Made by a program: the position numbers and the translations under genes. Below, piece after piece: positions 1 through 9,409 of a stretch of DNA of 64,000 nt. Position 1 is the first letter of the stretch; each line of letters opens with the position of its first letter. A model generated the notes under the pieces. That model ran no database searches, was not told where the DNA came from, and saw only the letters and a list, made by a program, of their open reading frames with translations. Source of the stretch: Clostridiales bacterium (lineage in GTDB: Bacteria; Bacillota; Clostridia; Clostridiales; Clostridiaceae); assembly GCA_017889345.1 (NCBI GenBank), contig JAGHEJ010000003.1, forward strand, positions 1-64,000. The letters run 5' to 3'.

Positions 1-272
1 GACCTAACTCTAACGCTTCTACTTCTTCTTCTAGAGGTTCTAGATCTTCTGGTTCAAGAAAAGTTTCTGCTAAAGTTGCTAGCAATACTCAAACTGAATC
101 TACTGGAAGCAGAACTACTAATAACGACAAAAAGGAAAAGAAAGAATCTCACTCTTCTGTTCAATCTAAGAAAGACAAATCTAAAGCTTCTAAAAACAAA
201 ACTAATGCTTCAAGAACTAATGGTCAAGAAAAACAAAACAAAATCGTTGTTAGCGTTTCTACAAATAACTAA
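1..272 (+). CDS. Secreted Ser/Arg-rich basic protein, 5'-truncated
   Basis: The 3' part of a gene that begins before the window, open from base 3 to the TAA at 270-272. The visible 89 residues are almost all Ser, Thr, Asn, Lys and Arg (for example SSRGSRSSGSRK) and end in KIVVSVSTNN. The PNSNA motif, the RKxSxKV segment and the hydrophobic C-terminal strand recur in the complete gene at 822-1325, so this is a paralogue. That relative has a signal peptide, so secretion is inferred here although the N-terminus is missing. A different frame over the same bases is also open but shows no such similarity. Function unknown. A rho-independent terminator follows immediately. Confidence 0.75.
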   Translation, partial: PNSNASTSSSRGSRSSGSRKVSAKVASNTQTESTGSRTTNNDKKEKKESHSSVQSKKDKSKASKNKTNASRTNGQEKQNKIVVSVSTNN

Positions 273-279
273 TTTTTTC

Positions 280-310
280 GGCACTGACTCTCTCAGTGCC
301 TTTTATTTTT
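280..310 (+). terminator. Rho-independent terminator of the first Ser/Arg-rich gene
   Basis: An 8-bp perfect stem GGCACTGA/TCAGTGCC with a 5-nt loop is followed by TTTTATTTTT, eight bases after the stop codon. Confidence 0.85.
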
Positions 311-330
311 AGTATTTATTGAGTTAATAT

Positions 331-359
331 TTGAAATTATTCTACGAAATATCTAACAT
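331..359 (+). promoter_or_regulatory. Putative sigma-A promoter of the 405-713 gene
   Basis: TTGAAA (331-336), a 17-base spacer and TAACAT (354-359). The predicted start near 366 leaves a leader of about 39 bases before the ATG. It lies just downstream of a terminator, so this gene probably has its own transcript. Confidence 0.5.
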
Positions 360-404
360 AAGGATTTAAATTTTAAATTGGATTTATTACACGGAGGTAT
401 TCCT

Positions 405-713
405 ATGAGTGATATTAGAAATGATAATATGAAAAATCTTGCAAAAAAAGCTTTAACTCTAGGTGCTGCACTTGGTGTTGTTAGTGGTATAGCTGGTGCT
501 GCTGCTATTATTGCTGGCTCTGAAGAAGTTAATGCCAGAACAAAACCAACTCAAGGAACTAACACTGGAAAAGAAGCAAACGCTTGCACAACTAAGAGAC
601 CTAATATGAATCAAGGTTCAAGTGTTACACCAAGACAATCAAAATCTTCTAACTCAAAAAACAATGATACTAAAAGAGAAAGCAGGACAATTATAAGCGT
701 ATCTACAAAATAA
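405..713 (+). CDS. Small secreted basic protein, short paralogue of the Ser/Arg family
   Basis: A 102-residue protein. The ATG at 405 is preferred because GGAGG lies 7 bases before it; an in-frame ATG at 378 has no ribosome site. Residues 1-40 are a signal peptide: a Lys-rich start, a hydrophobic Ala/Gly/Val core and a VNA cleavage site. The mature part is basic and rich in Thr, Ser, Asn and Lys, contains TTKRPNMNQ (compare SSKRPNSNA in the next gene) and ends in TIISVSTK. Compared with the 822-1325 gene it lacks the central Arg/Ser repeat block. I recognise no domain or enzyme motif. The conserved hydrophobic tail may be a strand or anchoring signal; this is inference. Confidence 0.75.
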   Translation: MSDIRNDNMKNLAKKALTLGAALGVVSGIAGAAAIIAGSEEVNARTKPTQGTNTGKEANACTTKRPNMNQGSSVTPRQSKSSNSKNNDTKRESRTIISVSTK

Positions 714-748
714 TTTTAAACACATTAAGAAATATCTCTTTAGTACAT

Positions 749-777
749 TTGTTTTCATATTAAGAATTCTCTATAAA
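749..777 (+). promoter_or_regulatory. Putative sigma-A promoter of the 822-1325 gene
   Basis: TTGTTT (749-754), a 17-base spacer and TATAAA (772-777), followed by a leader of about 38 bases holding GGGAGG ahead of the ATG. Confidence 0.5.
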
Positions 778-821
778 TCTACGATATATAAAGATATATG
801 CTTTAACAGGGAGGTTATAAA

Positions 822-1325
822 ATGAATAATAAAAAGGATATTACGAAAAAAGCTATAGCTATCGGAACAACTCTTAGTGTTGTTGCTGGAATTGGTGTTG
901 TTGTTTGCAATGATGGACAAGAAACTCAAGCAAAAAGTGTTGCTTCTAAGTCTATAAAAAATAGTAGAACTTCAAATTCTTCAAAGCGACCTAATTCAAA
1001 CGCAAAAGAATCTTCTCCAAATATAACTGACTCTTTAGAAGAAGCGGATACAGAAACTCCAACACAGACTTCATCAGGTAGACGTAGTAGCGGAAGAGCT
1101 CCATCTTCATCATCAGGACGCAGAAAAAGTCAGGTTAAAGTTGTAGGTGGTTCAAATACAGAAACTTCTGAAGGAGAAACAGATTCAAAAAGGCCAACAG
1201 CTTCTAAATATAAAAGTGTTGAAGAGAAAAAACAACAATCTAAATCTAGAGTTCAAAGTAGTAGAGGAACTTCTACACCAAACGATGATAAAAATAAAAT
1301 TATTATAACAGTTGCTACAAAATAA
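822..1325 (+). CDS. Secreted Ser/Arg-rich basic protein
   Basis: A 167-residue protein with a strong GGGAGG site. Residues 1-37 form a signal peptide (NNKKDITKK, hydrophobic core, cleavage after TQA). The mature region is low-complexity Ser/Arg/Lys/Thr, including GRRSSGRAPSSSSGRR near residues 86-101 and an acidic Thr/Glu patch, and ends in NKIIITVATK. The KRPNSNA motif, the RKxxxKV segment and the hydrophobic tail are shared with the two upstream genes, which makes a tandem paralogous family. No LPXTG, SLH or other anchoring motif is visible. A basic secreted protein could bind cell-wall polymers, host glycans or nucleic acid, but nothing here decides between these. Confidence 0.8.
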   Translation: MNNKKDITKKAIAIGTTLSVVAGIGVVVCNDGQETQAKSVASKSIKNSRTSNSSKRPNSNAKESSPNITDSLEEADTETPTQTSSGRRSSGRAPSSSSGRRKSQVKVVGGSNTETSEGETDSKRPTASKYKSVEEKKQQSKSRVQSSRGTSTPNDDKNKIIITVATK

Positions 1326-1355
1326 AAAGCACTAAGAATATCTTAGTGCTTTTTT
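1324..1355. terminator. Bidirectional terminator
   Basis: A 10-bp perfect stem AGCACTAAGA/TCTTAGTGCT with a 3-nt loop is flanked by an A run on the left and a T run on the right. It lies between convergent genes ending at 1325 (+) and 1362 (-). Confidence 0.85.
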
Positions 1356-1361
1356 CATCTA

Positions 1362-4300
1362 TTAATATTTTAAATCCATACCTACAATTAAGTTTTCAAA
1401 CTCTTTTTCATTTATCATTCTATCTACAATATGTCTCTTTGCTTTAAAGGCATCTCCACCTGCATTTATAATTATTTCGTTATTGTAAAGATCAATCCAG
1501 AATTTTAATCCTTCACTATCTGGATCTCTATTAACAATGATCGAATATAAAACAGTTATAAGCTCATCTGTTGTATATTCCATTTCTGAAAATTCCTTCT
1601 CTGCAAATAATAAATTATCTACAAATTCTCTAGCTGAAATATCTTTTCTCTTAAGTCTATCCATCCAATATTGATATCCTCCCTCGTCAGGATCTCTTAA
1701 GAATGATCTATTATACACGTTGTATAAAAATTCTTGCGATTTTTCTTCAGGCTCTAGTTTAATATTTTCAAGAGTAAATGTAATTTCTTTTCCATCTTCT
1801 ACCTGAATTTTAATTTGAATATTTTCATAAGTTTTACATGGTACAAGACCTTTAATACTTATTTCACCATCAATAACTTCACAAGAAATATTCTCTATAT
1901 CACAAGAAACTCCCATATCATTTGTTACAGTAACATCTCCTAAATCTGGAAGACTATAAGTTAACGTATCTCCTGCACCTTTAAAATCCTCTACTTTTAT
2001 AGGAACTTCAAAAATTTCTTCACCATTACTGTCATTAGTTTTCTCAGTAACTAATTTGTCAACAATAATTTCCATTCTTCCTGGACCAACCTTAAAATTC
2101 TTAGATTCAACTTCAATTAAAATTTCATACTTCTTGTTATCACTGAGAAATGATTCTATATTAACAGGTGCATTTAGATTTGCTACTGATTCTATGGTAT
2201 AAATTTTCTTATACTCAGTTGAAGGTATTAGTACAGAATCTTCATTACCTGTGTTATTTGTGTTTCCAGAATTATCATTATTTTCAGAATTATCCTCACT
2301 AGAAGTTTTAGTTGCTTCTTCTGGTTTTTCAGATTCACTTTCTGGCTGAGTATATGGCAATTCTTTTAAATAAATATTTAATTTATCTTCATCCAATAAT
2401 GTTACTTCAGGAGGATACATCCAACTTAAAGTATAAATTTTCTTTATACTTTGTTCATCTTCCACATCAGTTATTTCAATGGTTGGTCTTATTGTTTTAT
2501 AATCTAATTCAAACTCAATAAACAATGTATCATTAAAAAATCCATGTGGATTGAAAGATAATAAGAAATCGTATTCTTTAAATTTATCCGGCAAAGTTAT
2601 TTCACAATCCAAAGTATTTTCTCTAAAAGCAGACAACAATGGTTTACTTAAATACTTTGTTTGACCTTTTTCTTTATAAAATATATCTAAATAAAAATCT
2701 ACGTAATTAAGTATTTCTAGATCATTCTCCATATCAGTCTTAATTCTAAGATTATCTCCCGTCATAGATTCTATTCTACAATTTTTTAAAGTAATAGCCT
2801 TTGTCATAAATTGAGTTATATAATCTGGTATGTCATTTGCCCTATTTTTTATTCTAATTAAAACATCATAAACCATTTTAGGATTAAGACCAAAAAAATT
2901 AAATGTAGTTAGATCTTGTAAATTATTTAAACCTTCTATATGCTCAACAAACATAACAGGAATTTCTGGATACTTACTCTCCTGATGCTCTTTAAAATAG
3001 ATTTCTAAAATATCTCCATCTATAAAAATATAATCTTTTGGATAAATAAGATGAATCTTTGCACTATGCTCTGTAATATCTGTTATATTTCCAGATGTTT
3101 CAGCAGATATAGTTTTAAAATCAACTTCCTTTTCAAATTTAACTCCACTTACTGTATACACAAGCTTTGCTGTATAATCCATTTTCATGTAACGAACAAT
3201 TGCTTCTCCTGAAAACACATTACTCATTTCAGATCCAGTTTTTATAAAAGAATTTCCTGCTGGATATCCATTAGTAACTTTCCTCTTAACATATATCTCA
3301 ACTTTATCCTTTTCATCAAATTCTGGAGAAGAATCATTAATTTCCCATTTAAATGTAGCACTATTTGGTTTAATAGTTTCTGGTTCAAATTTTGTTATCT
3401 GAAATTCTGCAGTCTTAAAATTTAAAGTCTTAGCTACAACAAATTTACCATCTACAACTCCATACTCCAAATATTCTGGCATTACACTTGTATTATATTT
3501 ATCTTCTTCTGTAGAACCTTCTCTAGTTTTTTGTAGTTGTTGAGGTTCAATCTCTTCTTGTTTATTTTGTTGTGATTGATCCTGATTATTCTGTTGACCT
3601 CCTATATCCGTTTGAGTATTATCTCCTTCAGGAGAATCTACATCTACACCACTTTCTTCTTCAGCTCCAGGCACTCCATCTTCTCCAGGTTTACCATCTT
3701 CCTGCGTTCCATCTCCTCCAAGACCTGCTTCACCATCCTCTTCTCCACCTCCAACATCTTCTCCTAGTTTAACAGGAATTGGTAAAGTTACTGCATCACC
3801 AAACATATCATTCTTTGTTCTAAGTACAACTTTAACGTCGTATTCCTTATTTGGAACTAAGTAATCTATATCAATAGAAGGAATAGTTTTTAAATCTACT
3901 TTTTTACTAACAATCTCTGGGACACTACTTCCTCCAGATGATGAACTTCCGCTACCATCTTCTTTTGGAACACTTGGCTCCGTAATTTGCTTATCAGCAT
4001 GTTCATATTGACAATACAATTTATATCCTGAGTTTTTACTTTCCTTAGGTTTTATATAAAGTTGTAATAAATCTCCATTTTCAAACTTTACGCTATCTTC
4101 AATCTTAACATCTATTACCGCTCTATTAAATTTTTGTTCCTTAACTGTTGAATTAAATTTTACAAATGGCTCTTCTTGAGATGAATCAGAGTCTTCTCTA
4201 GTTGAAAAAGTTTTAACTAAATCTTTCTTAATATAAAACTCATTAAACGTTGTATATTCTTTTCCATTTATAAGATAGACAAGTTTTACATCATATCCTC

Positions 4301-5798
4301 CCTTAACATCATTAGCTATATCAATACTTAATGATTTAACTTGATCTAAATTAGTATCCGCATAAAAATATGGCTTCTCTGAGTAATTAGAATCCTCCTT
4401 ATTTTTTATATAAATACTAACACTATCTCCTGGAAAAAATTTAAATTTATGATTCGTAAATTCCCATTTCATATTTAATTTTAAATTTTTCTGTTTATCT
4501 GAAGATGTATATACATCAAATTTCTTTAACTCAAAATTTTTAGTTATAAATTTATCTTCCTTTAATCTCAAAGTTTTTCCATCTTTGTAAAGAACCTCAT
4601 ATAAAATTTTGTAATTATTATTAAGTTTAAGATTATTGAAAACAAATTTATGATTTGGATTAAATGATATAGAATCTATTCTTTCAGAAAATATTTTCTT
4701 TGGCTCTAAAGAATCATTATCCTCATCAACCAAATATATATTTAAAATTTCCCCATCTTTAAATTTAAATTTATTATCAAAACCAAACGTCAAATTCAGA
4801 TTTCTTAAACTGGATAAATCTAAACTAGAATGTATTTTATAAAAATCATTTTTCTGCTTTATTGTTTTCTCAATTTTCTTCCCGCACAAATTATATACAA
4901 GTTTTATTTCATAAGAAGGTGAAACTTCTCCTGCATCTACTTCAGCTGAAAAAGTATTTGCATCAACTATTTTCACATTAGGTATACTTGAGTAATTTAA
5001 ATCACTGGATTTCTTAACATATATCTTAATACTATCATCTTTTAAAAATTTCAAATCCTTATTAGAAACTTCCCACTGAACTTTAATTTTTCTGTCAAAA
5101 ACCATTTTAGATTGAAGAGAAGTTATACTAAAAGGTTTAGTTTTAATATTTTTAACCGAAACTAAATTTATATCATTATCAAGTCTTGAAATTGAATAAA
5201 TATTATAACTACTTCCTGGTTTTAAACAAACATCATTAATTCGAAGTTTATTTTTGTAATTATTTTCAAGATCTATTGAATGCCTCTTATAAATAAAATC
5301 AAATTCATCTTGATTACTATTTGCTAGCTTTCCATAAATATCAATACCATACATAAAAATTAAATTTTTTCTGTCATAATCAACAGTTATATCACAAGAA
5401 TTAAGATTATCATTTTGGACATTCAAATTATTAGATACATATTTAAACTTCTGAGTGTATACATCTCTTTGATTAGTTGTTTTATTTTTAATATTAATTT
5501 CAAAGACATATTCATTTCCATCTACAAGTTCTTGTGATAAAAATTTTCGATTGTTTATATTTTTTAAACCGATCTCTTTATCATTTTTTTTATCTATTAA
5601 CTTTATTTCCCCAATTTCATATCCTTCTAAATATTCTGAAATCAAAAAAACTTCATACTTATCCTGCTCTTTAATTATGTACAAAGGTATTTTAAATTCT
5701 TTAGAGATAACTTTTTCCATTCCTAAAGCTACTAACAAAACTACCATAAAAATAGTTGTACAAAATCTTATCCCAATTCTCCTAAATAAATTTTTCAT
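1362..5798 (-). CDS. Giant secreted surface protein with repeated strand-rich modules and C-terminal DUF4214
   Basis: A 1478-residue protein. Residues 1-33 are a signal peptide or membrane anchor. The body repeats a module of about 90-110 residues marked by a signature like GDxxxIYxKxxxxxxY, seen near residues 250, 348, 460, 578, 832, 928, 1035 and 1137. The pattern suggests FnIII/Ig-like beta sandwiches, which is inferred. Two disordered linkers interrupt it: a Gly/Glu/Asp/Gln-rich stretch at about 676-760 and an Asn/Ser/Glu stretch at about 1150-1185. Residues about 1353-1459 match DUF4214 (paired NRDPDSEGLKFW and LRDPDEGGYQYW motifs), a domain found in secreted and surface proteins. There is no LPXTG motif. 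It is probably a cell-surface adhesin or structural protein. It is transcribed alone and ends at the bidirectional terminator. Confidence 0.8.
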   Translation of the reverse strand: MKNLFRRIGIRFCTTIFMVVLLVALGMEKVISKEFKIPLYIIKEQDKYEVFLISEYLEGYEIGEIKLIDKKNDKEIGLKNINNRKFLSQELVDGNEYVFEINIKNKTTNQRDVYTQKFKYVSNNLNVQNDNLNSCDITVDYDRKNLIFMYGIDIYGKLANSNQDEFDFIYKRHSIDLENNYKNKLRINDVCLKPGSSYNIYSISRLDNDINLVSVKNIKTKPFSITSLQSKMVFDRKIKVQWEVSNKDLKFLKDDSIKIYVKKSSDLNYSSIPNVKIVDANTFSAEVDAGEVSPSYEIKLVYNLCGKKIEKTIKQKNDFYKIHSSLDLSSLRNLNLTFGFDNKFKFKDGEILNIYLVDEDNDSLEPKKIFSERIDSISFNPNHKFVFNNLKLNNNYKILYEVLYKDGKTLRLKEDKFITKNFELKKFDVYTSSDKQKNLKLNMKWEFTNHKFKFFPGDSVSIYIKNKEDSNYSEKPYFYADTNLDQVKSLSIDIANDVKGGYDVKLVYLINGKEYTTFNEFYIKKDLVKTFSTREDSDSSQEEPFVKFNSTVKEQKFNRAVIDVKIEDSVKFENGDLLQLYIKPKESKNSGYKLYCQYEHADKQITEPSVPKEDGSGSSSSGGSSVPEIVSKKVDLKTIPSIDIDYLVPNKEYDVKVVLRTKNDMFGDAVTLPIPVKLGEDVGGGEEDGEAGLGGDGTQEDGKPGEDGVPGAEEESGVDVDSPEGDNTQTDIGGQQNNQDQSQQNKQEEIEPQQLQKTREGSTEEDKYNTSVMPEYLEYGVVDGKFVVAKTLNFKTAEFQITKFEPETIKPNSATFKWEINDSSPEFDEKDKVEIYVKRKVTNGYPAGNSFIKTGSEMSNVFSGEAIVRYMKMDYTAKLVYTVSGVKFEKEVDFKTISAETSGNITDITEHSAKIHLIYPKDYIFIDGDILEIYFKEHQESKYPEIPVMFVEHIEGLNNLQDLTTFNFFGLNPKMVYDVLIRIKNRANDIPDYITQFMTKAITLKNCRIESMTGDNLRIKTDMENDLEILNYVDFYLDIFYKEKGQTKYLSKPLLSAFRENTLDCEITLPDKFKEYDFLLSFNPHGFFNDTLFIEFELDYKTIRPTIEITDVEDEQSIKKIYTLSWMYPPEVTLLDEDKLNIYLKELPYTQPESESEKPEEATKTSSEDNSENNDNSGNTNNTGNEDSVLIPSTEYKKIYTIESVANLNAPVNIESFLSDNKKYEILIEVESKNFKVGPGRMEIIVDKLVTEKTNDSNGEEIFEVPIKVEDFKGAGDTLTYSLPDLGDVTVTNDMGVSCDIENISCEVIDGEISIKGLVPCKTYENIQIKIQVEDGKEITFTLENIKLEPEEKSQEFLYNVYNRSFLRDPDEGGYQYWMDRLKRKDISAREFVDNLLFAEKEFSEMEYTTDELITVLYSIIVNRDPDSEGLKFWIDLYNNEIIINAGGDAFKAKRHIVDRMINEKEFENLIVGMDLKY

Positions 5799-5883
5799 GC
5801 TAAGTATACCCCCAATAAATCACTTAATTAAAATACATAAAATTTTTATTAGTTTAAGTTTTTTTTAATAATTTATTCATATT

Positions 5884-5925
5884 TAAAAAACAAAAACAAC
5901 CTCTACCAAAAGATAGAAGTTGTTT
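5884..5925 (-). terminator. Terminator of the 5933-7354 gene
   Basis: Stem AAACAAC-C-TCTA/TAGA-A-GTTGTTT with one mismatch and an 8-nt loop. On the minus strand it is followed by a T-rich tract read from about 5893 down to 5883. Confidence 0.65.
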
Positions 5926-5932
5926 CTAAATA

Positions 5933-7354
5933 TTAATTTATATTACTAAATATAATTGTCCCATTTCCATCTAAATAATTTCTACTCAAATCAATATTAG
6001 ATAGAATAATTTGAGGTTTATCAAAATCAATCCCATTTTCTTCTACATCCAAACTCGTAATTAATATATCATACTCACTTTCTTTAAGAGTATTTTCTAT
6101 ATATTCATCATCAAAAGCAACAATATTACTTGATATTTCAAATTCATCTTTCAAAAAGTCTTTAAACTCTCTTGCAAGCTCTATATAATTATCATCAGAA
6201 TGAGTAACTATTTTAAGCATCTTTACTTCTTCAAAATTATATTTTTCAAGTTCTTTTGCTATATAATCCTTATTAAAAATATATTTTTGAAGAGTAGTGC
6301 TATCAATTCCATTTATATATCTCGCATCTCCCTTATCAAGTATGAAATCTATAAAGTTTCCCTTCGTAATCTTATTCTCTTCTTCCTCTTCTAAACTTAA
6401 AGAAACTTCTGCAATTTTTTCCTCATCTTGAAATTCATCTAAATTAAAAACCAAATTTGATGAATCATTATAGACATAATATAAATCTTTGGATTCAAAA
6501 TGATTCTTTAAACTATTATATGGAACATCTAATACAAAATTAAGTTTTCCGCTTTTATATGATTCTATTGCAAATTCTCTCGTTGGAAATACTTCCAAAA
6601 TAATTTCTTTATTATCTGCAAAAGAATAGACTCTCTCGTCAACTGTTTTATAATTATTGAGATAATAATATTGATTCGGTTTTAATATGATTTTTAAATT
6701 CTCATTATCTTTTTTTACAATATCATTTATAACATAAGCCCCTGTATAATTTATGTACTCATAAAAATCCTTGTAATTATGTAAATATTTAAAATCATTT
6801 CTTAAAGAGTATTTATCTTGAGTTAATGTTTTAAGAAAATTATCATCCTTCTCTTTAAGCTCAATTATAAGACAATTTCTTTTATCACCTTTAATTCCAA
6901 CTTCATCAAAAGTTACTACCCCTTTGTAATACTCTTCAACTCCAACTATATTTTTTAAATCCTCATAATATATTTTCTCATCATCTTTTGATAAAATCTC
7001 TTTGAAAAATTTTACAAAATCCTTTGAAGTAATAGGATCTCCATTACTAAAATACACATCATTTCTTAAAAAAAATTTATACGTAAGTCCATTATCCAAA
7101 ATCGAATATCTCTCAGCTATAGCCGAAACAATATCTCCAGAAGAAGAAAGGTTAACAAGTCCTTCAAACAAATTTCCCATAATAACATTGCTTACATAAG
7201 ATTCATCAATAGAATAGGCAAGTTCATCAGGTAAATCAACAACTCCTATGGAAATTTTATCAATAGACTTATGTGTCTCTTTTTCCTGAATAACATTAAA
7301 CATTAAATTAAAAATTAAAAACCCAATTAAAGAAATCATCTTAACTATTCTCAT
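5933..7354 (-). CDS. Extracellular solute-binding protein, family 5 (peptide/nickel type), orphan
   Basis: 473 residues. The N-terminal half shows the SBP family 5 pattern: MGNLFEGLVNLSSSGDIVSA, then AERYSILDNGLTYKFFLRND and FSNGDPITSKDFVKFF at about residues 65-130. This is the fold of OppA-type binding proteins of ABC peptide importers. An N-terminal hydrophobic segment (residues 5-22) would export it, but there is no lipobox cysteine as expected for a Gram-positive binding protein. It is somewhat shorter than typical OppA (about 540 residues) and the C-terminal half is hard to align by eye. No permease or ATPase genes are adjacent, so the transporter partner must be elsewhere, or the protein serves another role such as sensing. 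Confidence 0.75.
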   Translation of the reverse strand: MRIVKMISLIGFLIFNLMFNVIQEKETHKSIDKISIGVVDLPDELAYSIDESYVSNVIMGNLFEGLVNLSSSGDIVSAIAERYSILDNGLTYKFFLRNDVYFSNGDPITSKDFVKFFKEILSKDDEKIYYEDLKNIVGVEEYYKGVVTFDEVGIKGDKRNCLIIELKEKDDNFLKTLTQDKYSLRNDFKYLHNYKDFYEYINYTGAYVINDIVKKDNENLKIILKPNQYYYLNNYKTVDERVYSFADNKEIILEVFPTREFAIESYKSGKLNFVLDVPYNSLKNHFESKDLYYVYNDSSNLVFNLDEFQDEEKIAEVSLSLEEEEENKITKGNFIDFILDKGDARYINGIDSTTLQKYIFNKDYIAKELEKYNFEEVKMLKIVTHSDDNYIELAREFKDFLKDEFEISSNIVAFDDEYIENTLKESEYDILITSLDVEENGIDFDKPQIILSNIDLSRNYLDGNGTIIFSNIN

Positions 7355-7409
7355 AATTTTACCCTCTAAAACTTTAAAAATATATTAAGATAATTCCAAT
7401 TTTTTGGTT

Positions 7410-9401
7410 TTATATTCCTAATTTATCATAAATTTCATTAAATTCTTTTTCAGAAAAAGTTTCTACATCTAAACTTTTTGCCTTCTCAAGTTTACTTCCA
7501 GCATTTTCTCCATAAATAACATAATTTGTTTTCTTACTAACAGATTCTGAAACCTTAGCTCCAAGTTTTTCAAGAAGAGATTTTATTTCCTTACGTGAAA
7601 ATTTTTCCATCGTTCCTGTTACAACAACTGTTTTTCCCATAAATTCATTTTCAACAATTTCTTCTGATTCTTCTTCTATAAAATTTATACCGAGATTTTT
7701 AAATCTCTCAATTTCATCAATAACTTTTTCATTTGTAAAAAATTTCAATATATCTTCAATAATTATTTCTCCAATACCGTGAATCTCCATAAGCTCTTCT
7801 TTTGTTAAACTCATAATCTTATCTAAAGTCTTAAACTTTTTTACAATATCTTTTGATGTCTTAAGTCCAACATTTTTTATCCCTAATGCGTAAATAAAAT
7901 TTGGTAAATAACAATTCTTACTTTCATTAATTGAATTTAAAATATTATTTACCTTCTTCTCTTTGAATTTATCAAGAGTTAATAATTCTTCAAAAGTTAT
8001 TTCATATAAATCAGATACTCTTTTTATCCCAAGCTCTTCATAAAATTGAGTTGAAATTTTATCACTAAGACCTTCTATATTCATTGCATCTCTTGAAGCA
8101 AAATGAACAATAGACTTTACAATTTGAGGTTTACATGAAATAGAATTTGTACAATAAATATGTACACCATCTTGACTAAGCTCAGATCCACAAGACGGAC
8201 ACATTGTTGGAATTTCAATTTCTTGAAGTTCCCCTTCACAACTAACCCCTTTTAAAATTTCAGGTATAACATCATTTGAACGTCTTATTAAAACATCTCC
8301 ACCAATTTTTACATTTTTACGCTTAATATCATCAATATTATTTAAGGTGGCTCTTTTTATTGTAATTCCTCCAATATCAATGGGCTCTAAAAGAGCAGTA
8401 GGAGAAACTCGTCCACTTCTTCCCACATTCCATTCAACACCAATGAGTTTTGTAATTTCTTCAATTGCCTCAAACTTATAAGCCATTGCATACTTTGGAT
8501 GTTTCACAGTATATCCCAAAATTTCTCTTAAATTAAATTCATTTATTGATATAACAACTCCATCAATGTCATAGTTAAGGTCATCTCTAATAGATTCAAT
8601 TCTATTTATCTCATCTTCTATTTCATCTAAAGTTTTACAAACTTTAAACTCTGCACACTTAAATTTATTATTTTTTAAAAAATTCAACGCTTCAAAATAT
8701 GTATTAAACTTCTTTCTTTCAAAATATCCAATATCAAATAAAAAACTACTTAAATTTCTCTTCTTAGTTTCATATACATCTAAGTTTCTTAAAGCTCCTG
8801 CTGCTCCGTTTCTGAGATTCTTAAGAGGAGTATCAGAATTTTTATTGTACTTTTCAAATTCTTCTTTTGTCATAATGACTTCTCCTCGAATTTCAAAAAT
8901 TGAATCATCATTAATATCAAGAGGAATGCTTCTAATTGTTTTTATTTGTTCTGTTACATTTTCTCCAATTTCTCCAGTTCCTCTTGTGCTCGCCTTAACA
9001 AATTTTCCATTTTCATAAGTTAAATTTATACTAGCTCCATCAAACTTTTGAGAAACAATATATGTAGGTTCATTAAGTCCATTTTCCTTAGCTATTTCTA
9101 TATTTTTATTGTACCAACTCCTAAGATCTTCAAAAGACGTAACCTTATCAAGACTCCACATTCTCGCTCTATGAGTAGACTTTTCAAATTTATCTAAAAC
9201 CACGTCCCCAACTCTTTGAGTTGGAGAATTATATAAAATGTAGTTTGTTTCATTTTCTAAATTTTTCAACTCATCATAAAGCTTGTCATACTCCCTGTCG
9301 TCAATTGTTGGATTATCTAAAACATAATAATCATAAGAACATTTATTTAAATATTTAACTAGCTCATCTATTCGATTAATTTTTGCGTCCAAGTATTTCA
9401 C
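7410..9401 (-). CDS. ligA: NAD-dependent DNA ligase LigA
   Basis: 663 residues, the usual LigA length. It seals nicks in replication and repair using NAD+. In order: the N-terminal Ia domain with YDELKNLE; the NSPTQRVG motif at 58-65; the adenylation motif KFDG with the nucleotide-accepting Lys at about 119; STRGTGEIGENVT; the OB-fold region; a four-cysteine zinc finger (CPSCGSE ... YCTNSISC); helix-hairpin-helix repeats including IHGIGEIIIEDI; and a C-terminal BRCT domain beginning at GKTVVVTGTMEKFSR. It starts 8 bases after the stop of the helicase gene, so the two form a pcrA-ligA operon, a common Firmicutes arrangement. Confidence 0.97.
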   Translation of the reverse strand: MKYLDAKINRIDELVKYLNKCSYDYYVLDNPTIDDREYDKLYDELKNLENETNYILYNSPTQRVGDVVLDKFEKSTHRARMWSLDKVTSFEDLRSWYNKNIEIAKENGLNEPTYIVSQKFDGASINLTYENGKFVKASTRGTGEIGENVTEQIKTIRSIPLDINDDSIFEIRGEVIMTKEEFEKYNKNSDTPLKNLRNGAAGALRNLDVYETKKRNLSSFLFDIGYFERKKFNTYFEALNFLKNNKFKCAEFKVCKTLDEIEDEINRIESIRDDLNYDIDGVVISINEFNLREILGYTVKHPKYAMAYKFEAIEEITKLIGVEWNVGRSGRVSPTALLEPIDIGGITIKRATLNNIDDIKRKNVKIGGDVLIRRSNDVIPEILKGVSCEGELQEIEIPTMCPSCGSELSQDGVHIYCTNSISCKPQIVKSIVHFASRDAMNIEGLSDKISTQFYEELGIKRVSDLYEITFEELLTLDKFKEKKVNNILNSINESKNCYLPNFIYALGIKNVGLKTSKDIVKKFKTLDKIMSLTKEELMEIHGIGEIIIEDILKFFTNEKVIDEIERFKNLGINFIEEESEEIVENEFMGKTVVVTGTMEKFSRKEIKSLLEKLGAKVSESVSKKTNYVIYGENAGSKLEKAKSLDVETFSEKEFNEIYDKLGI

Positions 9402-9409
9402 TTCCTCAT

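Noticed and set aside
76-312. A second open frame over the first Ser/Arg-rich gene (plus strand)
   Set aside because: Frame 3 over the same bases gives a product with the family motif and C-terminal tail; the other frame crosses the terminator hairpin and has no ribosome site.
3572-3772. Plus-strand frames opposite the Glu/Gly/Gln-rich linker of the large surface protein
   Set aside because: They are shadows of low-complexity coding sequence on the minus strand, with no ribosome sites.
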